NCBI RefSeq assembly: GCF_017877135.1
Contig: NZ_JAGIPH010000001.1
Span: 868,001-932,000 of the forward strand
Direction: 5' to 3'
Length of the DNA stretch: 64,000 nucleotides
Origin: Neorhizobium galegae
GTDB taxonomy: Bacteria > Pseudomonadota > Alphaproteobacteria > Rhizobiales > Rhizobiaceae
How positions within the stretch are numbered: position 1 is the first letter of the stretch; the number at the start of each line of letters is the position of its first letter. The position numbers were made by a program, and so were the translations under genes. Below the pieces are notes generated by a model. It made no database searches, was not told the DNA's origin, and worked only from the letters and a program-made list of their open reading frames with translations. Positions 16,949-25,051 of this stretch are shown one piece after another.

Positions 16949-17648
16949 GCCAGTCATCGCCGCGGCTTTGCTCGCGGCATTGGCGGCGGTGAACTATTCG
17001 CAGATGCGATTTTTGCCGATGGCAGCAGAATATCGGGATCTGCTGCAACTGAGAAGGCTCGCTTATGCGGGGGAACCCCTGTTGGCCCCCGCTGTTGATG
17101 ACGCTCTGAGGAGATCTGACGCAATCGTTGCGTCGTGTAATCACGATGGCATCACGGCTCTTGTCGATCTTTTGACCTGGCAGGCTGACAAGATTACCCC
17201 GAGCGAGAACCGCGAGGCTTGGCTCGAGAAGCTGCGGCGGATCGATGACGTCTCGGTCAAGGGTCTGCAATGCGAGCCGACGAACGGGTTTTTCTGGGCC
17301 CGTCTGGCATTTGCCCGCTGGTTTCTCGGGCATCCGGCAACCGAGCAGGCGATGCTTCTCGGATATTCACAGAGCTATGCGCCGGCAGAAATGCCCTCTC
17401 TCATCGCACGTATGACGCAGTGGAAGCGCGTTTCCAGCGCCGTCCGTGATCTGGCGCATGATCATATCGAGGCTGATATCCGGACCATCCTCAATTATGC
17501 GCCGCCCCGCGATGCCTTTGCGCAGCTTTCCGACCTGCCACCGGCCCTTGCGGACATGTTGAAGACGCAGTTGCCCCTGGTTTCACCGGAACGCCTGGAA
17601 GCTCTCTTGAAGGTTTCTGGTGCCGACAAGATTTTCACCGCCGAATAA
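16938..17648 (+). CDS. membrane-anchored helical protein of unknown function, overlapping the autokinase gene
   Basis: The product is 236 residues, starting at ATG 16938 (or 16929) inside the last codons of the autokinase gene, so translation is probably coupled. An N-terminal hydrophobic segment (REPVIAAALLAALAAVNY) is a signal anchor or signal peptide. The remainder is predicted mainly helical, with TPR-like packing in segments such as NGFFWARLAFARWFLG and SYAPAEMPSLIARM. I know no function. The overlap ties it to the Wza/Wzc export machine. A periplasmic scaffold role is a guess. Confidence 0.75.
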   Translation: MKREPVIAAALLAALAAVNYSQMRFLPMAAEYRDLLQLRRLAYAGEPLLAPAVDDALRRSDAIVASCNHDGITALVDLLTWQADKITPSENREAWLEKLRRIDDVSVKGLQCEPTNGFFWARLAFARWFLGHPATEQAMLLGYSQSYAPAEMPSLIARMTQWKRVSSAVRDLAHDHIEADIRTILNYAPPRDAFAQLSDLPPALADMLKTQLPLVSPERLEALLKVSGADKIFTAE

Positions 17649-17793
17649 CGCCTCGTCGCGTCGAGTACCAGAAGGCGGCTGCGTCTCCGGACAATGGGAC
17701 GATACACGTCCGATCAGGTAAGGGCCGGACATTCCTGATATCCTGCCCCTGAAAATCCTGTCTTCGGCCATGCCGCCGGCTTTCAATTGCCTC

Positions 17794-18615
17794 TTACCAA
17801 AGATCCACGTGGCGGTTGACGTCCTTGTAGAGGAGGTAGCGGAAGCGGCCCGGCCCACTGGCATAGCAGGCCTGCGGGCAGAAGGCGCGAAGCCACATGA
17901 AGTCGCCGGCTTCCACTTCCACCCAGTCGGAGTTGAGGCGGTAGACGGCCTTACCTTCCAGCACATAGAGGCCGTGCTCCATCACATGGGTTTCCATGAA
18001 GGGAATGGTGCCGCCGGGTTCGAATGTGACAATATTCAGATGCATGTCGTAGCGGATATCGGACGGATCGATGAAGCGGGTCGTGCCCCAGGCGCCATTG
18101 GTATCCGGCATATGGGCAATCTCATGCTCGCTCTCATGGGAAAAGATTGCCGGCGGCCGTTCCAGGCCTTCAACCGCCTGGAATGCCTTGCGCACCCAGT
18201 GGAATTTTGCCGGCGCCTGCGAGCCATTTTTGATCGTCCATGCAGAGCCTGCCGGCAGATAGGCAAAGGAGCCTTCCCGCAACGCATGCGGCGTCCCGTC
18301 AAGGGTTATGGTGATTTCACCGTCGACAACGAAAATGGCCGCCTGCGCCTTGGCATTGGGCTCCGGCTGGGCGCTGCCGCCGCCCGGCGCCACTTCCACG
18401 ATATACTGCGCGAATGTCTCGGAAAAACCGGTCATCGGGCGGGCAATGATCCAGGCGCGGCTGTCGGTCCAGTGCGGCAGGAGGCTGGTGACGATATCGG
18501 TCATCACGCGGCGGGGAATGACGGCATAGGCCGTCGTGAACACGGCCTTGCTGGACAAAAGCTCGGTCTGTCCCGGCAGGCCACCCATGTTTGCATAATA
18601 TCGTCTGTTATCCAT
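17794..18615 (-). CDS. allE: (S)-ureidoglycine aminohydrolase
   Basis: The enzyme releases ammonia from (S)-ureidoglycine to give (S)-ureidoglycolate in purine (allantoin) breakdown. The 273-residue bicupin begins MDNRRYYANMGGLPGQTELL, close to family members (YYAPxGGLPxQTELL). The C-terminal cupin holds the metal site: ETHVMEHGLYVLEG and a later LRAFCPQACYAS block with the conserved Gln. Other allantoin genes are not visible nearby. Longer upstream starts exist, but the family aligns at 18615. It is divergent from the MHS transporter gene across 544 bp. Confidence 0.88.
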   Translation of the reverse strand: MDNRRYYANMGGLPGQTELLSSKAVFTTAYAVIPRRVMTDIVTSLLPHWTDSRAWIIARPMTGFSETFAQYIVEVAPGGGSAQPEPNAKAQAAIFVVDGEITITLDGTPHALREGSFAYLPAGSAWTIKNGSQAPAKFHWVRKAFQAVEGLERPPAIFSHESEHEIAHMPDTNGAWGTTRFIDPSDIRYDMHLNIVTFEPGGTIPFMETHVMEHGLYVLEGKAVYRLNSDWVEVEAGDFMWLRAFCPQACYASGPGRFRYLLYKDVNRHVDLW

Positions 18616-19159
18616 CAACCTGTTCCCGTCACTCATGCTCTTTTGCCACCGGGACGCACACATCGAACCGGCGCCCGATACAGTCATATCGCCAAGCGGT
18701 GACAAGGCCAAGCGCAGGGTCTCCCGCGGGCCGCGAAGGATCGCCATGTTTCCGTTTACAGACCGCAGGACGCCCGCCCTGCCCTTCCACGCTTAGTACC
18801 GGCCGTTCAACGCCGGCAGCAGGCTGCATCGCTGCGCCTTCGCAAGGCGTCTGTGGATAAGGCGGCGCCCCGATCACCCCTTAGACCAAAGTCGTTCTGA
18901 TCGGCATATTTGGGTTGTGTTAAATAGGATGTCTTCCTGTCCGTCCTCTTCGTCGGGGACAGATGCGAAAGAGCCGCCGCCGACCTTCCTGTCGGCGGGG
19001 CCAAGGAGGGGCGGATCGCTTGGGCGATACCGTTTTGCATCTTTCGCCCGGGTGAGGACCGGAACGGGAGCCGCCAGCGGCCTGAGAGGTGGCCGTCCGC
19101 GGGGGAAATTTGAGTGGATTTGGCCAGCCGGGAGGCTGGAAAGCCAGGAGGAGGCATAC
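18616..19159. other. 544-bp divergent intergenic region with a 5' UTR hairpin
   Basis: I see no convincing gene here. A perfect hairpin, CCGCCGAC (18977-18984) with GTCGGCGG (18991-18998), lies in the presumed leader of the transporter gene. A TTGGGT...TAAATA segment near 18910-18926 may be a promoter but is not strong. Confidence 0.4.
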
Positions 19160-20953
19160 ATGGCAGCAGTAGAAATGAGTGCCCGCGACCGTTCGCGGCC
19201 CATGACAGGCGAGGAGAAGAAGGTCATCATGGCCTCTTCCGCCGGCACCATCTTTGAATGGTACGACTTCTATCTTTACGGCTCGCTTGCCGCCATTATC
19301 GGCGCGCAGTATTTCACCGCCTTCCCGGAAGCCACTCGTAACGTCTTTGCCCTTCTTGCCTTTGCGGCAGGATTTATCGTGCGCCCGTTCGGCGCCCTCG
19401 TCTTCGGCGCGCTGGGCGATGTGGTCGGACGCAAATACACCTTCCTGATGACCATTCTCATCATGGGCCTGTCGACCTTCCTGGTCGGCCTGCTGCCTGG
19501 CTATAACAGCTGGGGTGCCGCCGCACCGATCATCCTGATTGCGCTTCGCATGCTGCAGGGCCTGGCGCTCGGCGGGGAATATGGCGGTGCCGCGGTCTAC
19601 GTGGCCGAGCACGCCCCGGCCAACCAGCGCGGCTATTTCACCGCCTTCATCCAGACCACGGCAACGCTTGGGCTTCTGCTGTCGCTGATCGTCATCCTCG
19701 GCGTCCAGAGCTATGTGAACGCCAACTGGGCCCCGACCGCCGTCCTCGATGCCGCCGGTGCCGCCGTGATGAACCCGGACGGAACGGCCAAGATGATCAA
19801 GGCCTTCGACCTCTGGGGCTGGCGCGTTCCCTTCCTGGGCTCGATCCTTCTTCTGCTGGTCTCGCTCTACATCCGCATGCAGATGAATGAATCGCCCGCC
19901 TTCAAGAAGATGAAGGAAGAGGGTGCCGCCTCCAAGGCGCCGCTGCGCGAAGCCTTCGGCACCTGGAAGAACGGCAAGTTCGCCCTCATCGCGCTCTTCG
20001 GGCTTGTCGCAGGCCAGGCGGTCGTCTGGTATTCCGGCCAGTTCTACGCCCTGTTCTTCCTGCAGAACGTCATCAAGGTCGACAGCTTCACCGCCAACGT
20101 CATGGTGGCCTGGTCGCTGATCCTCGGCACCGGCGGCTTCCTGTTCTTCGGGTCGCTGTCGGACAAGATCGGCCGCAAGCCGATCATCCTCGCGGGCTGC
20201 CTGATTGCCGCGCTCACCTACAAGTTCGTCTTCCCGCTCCTGACGGAGACGGCGAACCCGGCGCTGCATGCGGCCCAGCAGACGGCCATCACCGTTACCT
20301 CGGCTCCTGGCGATTGCTCGTTCCAGTTCAACCCGGTCGGCACCGCCAAGTTCACCTCGTCCTGCGACATCGCCAAGTCCACCCTTGCGCGCTCTTCGGT
20401 GAACTATACCTCCGTTCAGGATCCGGCTGTCACGACGGCACAGATCAAGATCGGCGAGACGGTCATCCCGTCCTATGACGCGAGCAAACTGGCCGGCGAT
20501 GCCGCCAAGGCAACGCCTGCCGCCTTCACCAAGTCGGTGAATGACGCGCTGACAGCTGCCGGCTATCCACTGGTGGCGGACAAGAACACGACGGTCATCC
20601 GCGCCTCGAACTTCTTCGACATCTTCACCGGCCAGAAACTCGGGGTCGTGCTGATCCTCACCTACCTCATCCTGCTGGTGACGATGGTCTATGCGCCCAT
20701 TGCCGCCATGCTGGTGGAACTCTTCCCCACCCGCATCCGCTATTCGGGCCTGTCGCTGCCGTATCACATCGGCAATGGCTGGTTCGGCGGCCTGATGCCG
20801 GCAACCGCCTTCGCCATCTCGGCCCAGACGGGCAACGTCTATGGCGGCCTGTGGTATCCGATCATCATCGCCGGCGCGACCGTTGTGATCGGCGCGCTGC
20901 TGGTGCCGGGCAATACCCACAAGAAGGACATCTTTGCGGACGACGTGAAATGA
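19160..20953 (+). CDS. MFS transporter, metabolite:H+ symporter (MHS) family, with an extended loop
   Basis: The product has 597 residues, against about 430-550 for common MHS symporters. The N-terminal half carries typical motifs: SSAGTIFEWYDFYLYG, RPFGALVFGALGDVVGRK and LALGGEYGGAAVYVAEH. A second GSLSDKIGRKP motif lies in the C-terminal half. Between two late helices there is an insertion of about 125 residues with two cysteines (GDCSFQF and SSCDIAK) that should face the periplasm. MHS transporters import organic acids, betaines or shikimate-type compounds, and the substrate here is unknown. ATG 19160 has AGGAGGAGG upstream; the frame extends further 5' but lacks coding character. Confidence 0.85.
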   Translation: MAAVEMSARDRSRPMTGEEKKVIMASSAGTIFEWYDFYLYGSLAAIIGAQYFTAFPEATRNVFALLAFAAGFIVRPFGALVFGALGDVVGRKYTFLMTILIMGLSTFLVGLLPGYNSWGAAAPIILIALRMLQGLALGGEYGGAAVYVAEHAPANQRGYFTAFIQTTATLGLLLSLIVILGVQSYVNANWAPTAVLDAAGAAVMNPDGTAKMIKAFDLWGWRVPFLGSILLLLVSLYIRMQMNESPAFKKMKEEGAASKAPLREAFGTWKNGKFALIALFGLVAGQAVVWYSGQFYALFFLQNVIKVDSFTANVMVAWSLILGTGGFLFFGSLSDKIGRKPIILAGCLIAALTYKFVFPLLTETANPALHAAQQTAITVTSAPGDCSFQFNPVGTAKFTSSCDIAKSTLARSSVNYTSVQDPAVTTAQIKIGETVIPSYDASKLAGDAAKATPAAFTKSVNDALTAAGYPLVADKNTTVIRASNFFDIFTGQKLGVVLILTYLILLVTMVYAPIAAMLVELFPTRIRYSGLSLPYHIGNGWFGGLMPATAFAISAQTGNVYGGLWYPIIIAGATVVIGALLVPGNTHKKDIFADDVK

Positions 20954-20961
20954 TCCACAGC

Positions 20962-20985
20962 GAAGCCGGTCCCTCGACCGGCTTC
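20962..20985 (+). terminator. hairpin after the MHS transporter
   Basis: GAAGCCGGT (20962-20970) pairs with ACCGGCTTC (20977-20985). There is no long U run. Confidence 0.55.
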
Positions 20986-21006
20986 CTATGACATTGCGCA
21001 GAACAG

Positions 21007-21033
21007 ACAGGCTGGCCCCCCGCCAGCCTGTTT
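21007..21033 (+). terminator. second hairpin with short U run
   Basis: ACAGGCTGG (21007-21015) pairs with CCAGCCTGT (21023-21031) followed by TT. It probably completes termination of the transporter transcript. Confidence 0.6.
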
Positions 21034-21182
21034 CCGTTTGGCAAGCGTGCGACCTCGCGCGCCCAAAATCCTGCTGATACTTATTTCACGGATTCACGGA
21101 AGAAGGTCCGGGCCAACGGAGCAACCGGTCCGGTCAAGGAAGCGTACGTTACAGAAGAGCGCGATGCTGCAACGCCGCCTTG

Positions 21183-21245
21183 GAGCATTTTGTTTTAACG
21201 CATTTCCGGACGGAAAACCGTTTCACACTTTTCCTGGAAATGCTC
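21183..21245. repeat. RIME-like palindromic intergenic element
   Basis: The ends are GAGCATTT and AAATGCTC (perfect inverted repeat), with an inner hairpin TTTCCGGACGGAAA. The sequence closely resembles the RIME-type intergenic elements found in many copies in Rhizobiaceae. It abuts the stop codon of the small membrane protein gene. Copy number elsewhere cannot be seen. Confidence 0.65.
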
Positions 21246-21532
21246 TAGCGGCTGCGCCGTTCCCAAAGGGTCCAGCCGGCCAGAAAGACGGCAAGGATGA
21301 CGGCATTGGCGAGGATGCCCGACAGCACCGCCGAAAGCCGAGTGGCGCCAACAGCGCCGGCTTCCGTGGTGAGCGGCAGCAGAATGGCAACGAAGACCAC
21401 CCCCATGGCAAGCGGTGCGCGCATGCCCATGCTGTGGCGTGTTCGCACGGCCGTGACGAGCAGAAAGAAAATCAATCCGATCCGGAATGGATCCGTAAGC
21501 TGAGTACCAAGCAGTTCGATCATGCGGGACAT
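21245..21532 (-). CDS. small integral membrane protein of unknown function
   Basis: The product has 95 residues and about three hydrophobic segments (FRIGLIFFLLVTAV, LAMGVVFVAILLPL and GILANAVILAVFLAGWTLW), ending in a positive ERRSR tail. A strong GAGGAGGAA ribosome site precedes two candidate starts, ATG 21532 and ATG 21523. Spacing favours 21523, but I keep the longer form. I do not recognise a family. It is upstream of, and on the same strand as, the aldehyde dehydrogenase terminator region but is separated from that gene's direction of transcription by the RIME-like repeat. Confidence 0.6.
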   Translation of the reverse strand: MSRMIELLGTQLTDPFRIGLIFFLLVTAVRTRHSMGMRAPLAMGVVFVAILLPLTTEAGAVGATRLSAVLSGILANAVILAVFLAGWTLWERRSR

Positions 21533-21605
21533 TTCCTCCTCACCCCGCCTGCAAGGTTTCACAGGCGGGCGGAGCGGGCAAGCGCTGACACACGATAAGC
21601 CCAAA

Positions 21606-21638
21606 CAAAAAGCCGGCGGAGAGAGGATCCCCGCCGGC
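21606..21638 (-). terminator. terminator of the aldehyde dehydrogenase gene
   Basis: On the minus strand GCCGGCGG (21638-21631) pairs with CCGCCGGC (21619-21612) and is followed by a run of five T. This is a classic intrinsic terminator. Confidence 0.85.
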
Positions 21639-21664
21639 CCGCATTCTCTCTGATGTCGTGGCGA

Positions 21665-23098
21665 TCAGGCCAGCGTATAGGCCGTCTTCACCACGGTGAA
21701 GAATTCGGCGGCATACTTGCCCTGTTCGCGCGAGCCGAAGGACGAGGCCTTGCGACCACCGAAGGGCACGTGGAAATCGACGCCCGCCGTCGGCAGGTTG
21801 ACCATGACCATGCCAGCTTCCGAATTGCGCTTGAAGTGGGTGGCGTGCTTCAGGCTGGTGGTCGCGATACCGGCAGACAGGCCGAAGGGCGTGTCATTGG
21901 CCGTGGCAAGCGCCTCTTCATAATCCTTGACACGGATGACGGCGGCAACAGGTCCGAAGATTTCCTCGCGCGAAATACGCATCTGGTTGGTGGCTTCGGT
22001 AAACAGCGCCGGCTGAAGATAGAAGCCGGGGGTTTCGCGCTCCAGGATCTTGCCGCCGAAGGCAAGCTTTGCGCCTTCCTGCTGGCCGATCTCGATGTAA
22101 TCGGTATCCTGCTTGAGCTGCTTTTCATCCACGACCGGGCCGATATGCGTGCCGGCCTTCAGGGCGTTGTCGATGGTGAGCGACTGCAGCTTTTCCGTCA
22201 GCGCTGCCACGAAGCGATCATGGATGCCTTCCGTGACGATCAGGCGCGACGATGCCGTGCAACGCTGGCCGGTGGAGAAGAAGCCGGAATTGGCCGCGGC
22301 TTCGACGGCAACCGTCAGGTCGGCGTCATCGAGCACCACCATCGGGTTCTTGCCGCCCATTTCCAACTGGAACTTGCGGTTATGCTCGACGGAGGCGAGC
22401 GCCACACGCTTGCCGGTACCGGTGGAGCCGGTGAAGGTAATGCCGTTGACCTTCGGGCTGTCGAGGATCACCTGGCCAACGACGGAGCCACGGCCCATCA
22501 CGAGGTTCAGCACGCCCTTCGGCAGACCGGCGCGGTGCAGGATATCGACGATGGCCCATGAGCAGCCCGGCACCAGATCGGCCGGCTTGAACACCACCGT
22601 ATTGCCGTAGCAGAGCGCCGGGGCGATCTTCCAGGCGGGAATGGCGATCGGAAAATTCCACGGCGTGATGATGCCGATGACGCCGAGCGGTTCGCGGGTG
22701 ATTTCGACGCCGATATTGGGACGGGCGGAGGGCACCATTTCGCCGGTCAGGCGCAGCGCTTCGCCGGCAAAGAAATCAAAGATCTGCGCAGCGCGGATGG
22801 TCTCGCCGATGCCTTCAGCGAGCGTCTTGCCCTCTTCGCGGGCCAAGAGACGGCCAAGCTCGTCCTTGCGCGCCAGGATTTCGTCCGCCGTCTTCTTGAG
22901 GATGGCGTGGCGCTCCAGAATGCCCGAACGCGACCAGGCCGGGAACGCCGCCTGCGCCGCCTCGATGGCGGCCTTGGCATCCTCGGCCGTCGCCTGTGCA
23001 TAAAGGCCGACAACATCCTTGGTGTCGGACGGGTTGATGTTTTCCGATGCCTCACTGCCGACCCACTCGCCGGCAATCAGGTTCTGGTGAATGGTCAT
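21665..23098 (-). CDS. NAD(P)+-dependent aldehyde dehydrogenase, likely alpha-ketoglutarate semialdehyde type
   Basis: The product has 477 residues. The catalytic Cys280 (STGQRCTAS) and general base Glu246 (QLEMGGKNP) are present, with the cofactor loop FTGSTGTGK near 222-230. The pattern GRGSVVGQVILDSPKVNGI and overall sequence resemble 2,5-dioxovalerate (alpha-ketoglutaric semialdehyde) dehydrogenases, which end the oxidative pentose, hydroxyproline and glucarate routes. No other pathway gene adjoins it, so substrate remains uncertain. ATG 23098 follows an AAGGAGG ribosome site. Confidence 0.82.
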   Translation of the reverse strand: MTIHQNLIAGEWVGSEASENINPSDTKDVVGLYAQATAEDAKAAIEAAQAAFPAWSRSGILERHAILKKTADEILARKDELGRLLAREEGKTLAEGIGETIRAAQIFDFFAGEALRLTGEMVPSARPNIGVEITREPLGVIGIITPWNFPIAIPAWKIAPALCYGNTVVFKPADLVPGCSWAIVDILHRAGLPKGVLNLVMGRGSVVGQVILDSPKVNGITFTGSTGTGKRVALASVEHNRKFQLEMGGKNPMVVLDDADLTVAVEAAANSGFFSTGQRCTASSRLIVTEGIHDRFVAALTEKLQSLTIDNALKAGTHIGPVVDEKQLKQDTDYIEIGQQEGAKLAFGGKILERETPGFYLQPALFTEATNQMRISREEIFGPVAAVIRVKDYEEALATANDTPFGLSAGIATTSLKHATHFKRNSEAGMVMVNLPTAGVDFHVPFGGRKASSFGSREQGKYAAEFFTVVKTAYTLA

Positions 23099-23678
23099 GG
23101 AGCCTCCTTCGGCGTTTTCGCCGTGATATTTAACTGATCGACAGACAGGGCCGCCGGATGATGGAACAATGGCCTGCCGGCTGCCCTGCATGCAAGGGCT
23201 GATTGTCGCGATTCGGTTCTGGCAACGCGCGACGCACGCACCACCCACAAGCTCTGGGCATAAAGGGGCATGGAGCATCCGGCGTCAAGATTATCTATCA
23301 TACATTCCGCCAAAGTTATATGACAAGCTTCGTTGATGGCGAAATTGCCTCTCTGGACCCTTGCCTTATTAACGCTCAGGTTGTAGTCCGCACCCAATCC
23401 GGCAGGGTGCGACCTTTTGGGGCCGCACCCGAAAACGCGCTGCAAAACCTCGAATTTCAAAGGGATAGGCGGCCGCGGCAACGCGATCTTTTGCACCGCA
23501 AGAAATTTTATTTCGCGAAATCTGTTGCCATTTCCGGAAATTAGCATACATTGTCGTCATCGAACTTGGTTGTGACTTTGTCCGAGAGCTAAGGCGCTCT
23601 GTCGATTTCCTTTCAAAATATCGATCAGCCCGGCGGGTTTCGCGTCGGGATAACTTACGATTGACAAAGGAGATCGTC
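23099..23678. other. 580-bp divergent region: promoter and long leader of the cold-shock gene
   Basis: No gene is supported. The right-hand third becomes AT-rich and should hold the cspA promoter and a long 5' leader, which is common for cold-shock genes. Two related palindromes lie at 23510-23541. Confidence 0.5.
23510..23541. promoter_or_regulatory. tandem palindromes ATTTCGCGAAAT and ATTTCCGGAAAT
   Basis: Two perfect 12-bp palindromes of the form ATTTCNNGAAAT occupy 23510-23521 and 23530-23541. Their centres are exactly 20 bp apart, about two helical turns. They lie about 140-170 bp upstream of the cold-shock start and could bind a dimeric regulator. Confidence 0.45.
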
Positions 23679-23888
23679 ATGAACACTGGTACCGTAAAGT
23701 GGTTTAACAGCACCAAGGGCTTCGGCTTCATTCAGCCTGACAACGGCGGCGCGGACGTTTTCGTCCACATCTCTGCCGTTGAGCGCTCTGGCCTGCGCGG
23801 CCTGGCCGATGGCCAGAAGATCCGTTACGACATCGTCCAGGACAAGCGCTCGGGCAAGAGCTCGGCCGACAACCTGCAGGCGGCTTGA
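23679..23888 (+). CDS. cspA: cold-shock protein (CspA family)
   Basis: The 69-residue single-domain nucleic-acid-binding protein has both RNA-binding motifs, KGFGFI and VFVHIS. It acts as an RNA chaperone. The start MNTGTVKWFN fits the family; AAGGAG at 23667-23672 gives good spacing, and an upstream in-frame TTG is not needed. It is followed by its own terminator. Confidence 0.95.
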   Translation: MNTGTVKWFNSTKGFGFIQPDNGGADVFVHISAVERSGLRGLADGQKIRYDIVQDKRSGKSSADNLQAA

Positions 23889-23952
23889 TATTGTCATTCG
23901 CCCTAGCCGACCACGGATGTACTGGCGGTTAATCGGCTGAGTGACTTGAGGA

Positions 23953-23977
23953 GGTCGGGTTAACGCCCGGCCTTTTT
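23953..23977 (+). terminator. intrinsic terminator after cspA
   Basis: GGTCGGG (23953-23959) pairs with CCCGGCC (23966-23972, one G-T pair) followed by TTTTT. Confidence 0.85.
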
Positions 23978-24007
23978 GTTTTACGCGAGCACGTCGGGAG
24001 ATGCGCG

Positions 24008-24292
24008 ATGAGCAGACCGACTTATTCCGTCGGAGACATGATTGTCTTGAAGGCGGCAGCAGGCTCGAGGCAGGAGCGGACGGACATTTGCCGCATATCG
24101 GCTGTCATGCCCTCTGCCTATGGACATGCGCAATACCGGATCCGGTTCGAGAACGAAACGTTCGACCGTCGGATCATCGAGAGCGATATCGATCCTGAAA
24201 AGTCGACACGCTCTGCAATGCAAGAGAAGGCCGTCTCGCCCGCAAAGGGCAATTCGTGGCTCAATCCCGCCTCGATGAAGATCGGCAAGTAA
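24008..24292 (+). CDS. conserved small protein of unknown function between cspA and rpsU
   Basis: The 94-residue product begins MSRPTYSVGDMIVLK and contains a region resembling small beta-rich nucleic-acid-associated proteins (QYRIRFENETFDRRIIESDI). It lies between a cold-shock gene and the S21 gene, an order I recall from other Rhizobiaceae. No signal peptide or membrane segment is seen. Function is unknown. Confidence 0.7.
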   Translation: MSRPTYSVGDMIVLKAAAGSRQERTDICRISAVMPSAYGHAQYRIRFENETFDRRIIESDIDPEKSTRSAMQEKAVSPAKGNSWLNPASMKIGK

Positions 24293-24343
24293 CCACCACA
24301 AGATGCACATAATGGCCCTTGCGGCCGTGCAAAAGGAGATGTT

Positions 24344-24586
24344 TTGCAGGTTCTGGTAAGAGACAACAACGTAGACCAGGCACTTCGGGTGCTGAAGAAG
24401 AAGTTGCAGCGCGAAGGTGTCTTTCGCGAAATGAAGGCGCGCAGCGCCTATGAAAAGCCGTCGGAAAAGCGCGCCCGCGAAAAGTCGGAAGCCATTCGTC
24501 GGCAGCGCAAGCTGGCGCGCAAGAAGATGCAGCGCGAAGGCCTGCTGCCCATGCCCAAGAAGGTTGCCGTCCGCGGCCGTCGCTAA
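24344..24586 (+). CDS. rpsU: 30S ribosomal protein S21
   Basis: The 80-residue product starts [20 protein letters not shown] and has the long basic helix typical of S21 ([20 protein letters not shown]), which sits near the anti-Shine-Dalgarno end of 16S rRNA. The start codon is TTG with AAGGAG at 24333-24338. The nearby ATG at 24339 is out of frame. A rare start codon in a ribosomal gene may limit expression. Confidence 0.95.
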   Translation: MQVLVRDNNVDQALRVLKKKLQREGVFREMKARSAYEKPSEKRAREKSEAIRRQRKLARKKMQREGLLPMPKKVAVRGRR

Positions 24587-24631
24587 ATTTCGCTCCGTAC
24601 CGTCCCTCACCCCTTTGCGAGAGGAGCCAAG

Positions 24632-24856
24632 ATGACTGCCACGAAAGACGTTTTCTTCAAGCCCGGCAAGGTCTCTGCCCGTGAAAAGGCCGAAACCACC
24701 GACCACACCGCCCGCGCGATCATCGACGCGGAATCGGTCGCACGCGACAAGAAGACCGAACGCCTGAAGCAGGCACGCCTCGCCAAGGAAGCGGAAGAGA
24801 CGGTGGAAGACGCGCCGAAGGCCGCAAAGCCCCGCAAGGCTGCTTCCAAGAAGTAG
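24632..24856 (+). CDS. small Lys/Ala/Glu-rich protein of unknown function
   Basis: The product has 74 residues (MTATKDVFFKPGKVSAREK at the start) and is highly charged, with a Lys/Ala-rich tail (KAAKPRKAASKK). It is predicted mostly helical and possibly binds nucleic acid. The GAGAGGAG ribosome site is strong. It is 45 bp after rpsU and ends before a strong terminator, so it is probably expressed with S21. Confidence 0.7.
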   Translation: MTATKDVFFKPGKVSAREKAETTDHTARAIIDAESVARDKKTERLKQARLAKEAEETVEDAPKAAKPRKAASKK

Positions 24857-24881
24857 GCTCACGCGTTCTGCTGCTTTCCAG

Positions 24882-24916
24882 AAAAAGGCCGCGCCCTATC
24901 GGGCGGCGGCCTTTTT
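24882..24916. terminator. strong bidirectional terminator
   Basis: AAAAAGGCCGC (24882-24892) pairs with GCGGCCTTTTT (24906-24916), with an inner GCCC/GGGC extension. It serves the rpsU group and possibly the convergent gene. Confidence 0.9.
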
Positions 24917-25051
24917 GGTTTGGCGCCGACACCCGCCCGCTACGGGATCGGCATGTTTCTCCCAGTCGAAGCCAGGGCTGATCCGCCCCGCCCCTGTCCT
25001 GTGGGCGTACCTCCTTGCGCGCGTCGCCAAAATCCTGCGGGCAGCGCCGGA

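Noticed and set aside
18629..18877. 82-codon minus-strand frame upstream of allE
   Set aside because: No ribosome site and no recognisable features.
19081..19090. CTGAGA segment resembling part of a TPP riboswitch
   Set aside because: The rest of the thi-box consensus is missing and the downstream gene is not thiamine related.
18917..19159. 81-codon 5' extension of the MHS transporter
   Set aside because: Low-complexity, Pro/Arg/Ser-rich and upstream of a strong AGGAGGAGG site at the chosen start.
18920..20920. 666-codon open frame on the minus strand
   Set aside because: It is the mirror of the MHS transporter gene; the protein is His/Asp/Arg-rich without motifs, as expected for antisense frames in GC-rich DNA.
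23203..23544. 113-codon plus-strand frame upstream of cspA
   Set aside because: Covers the promoter palindromes; product is not protein-like and there is no ribosome site.
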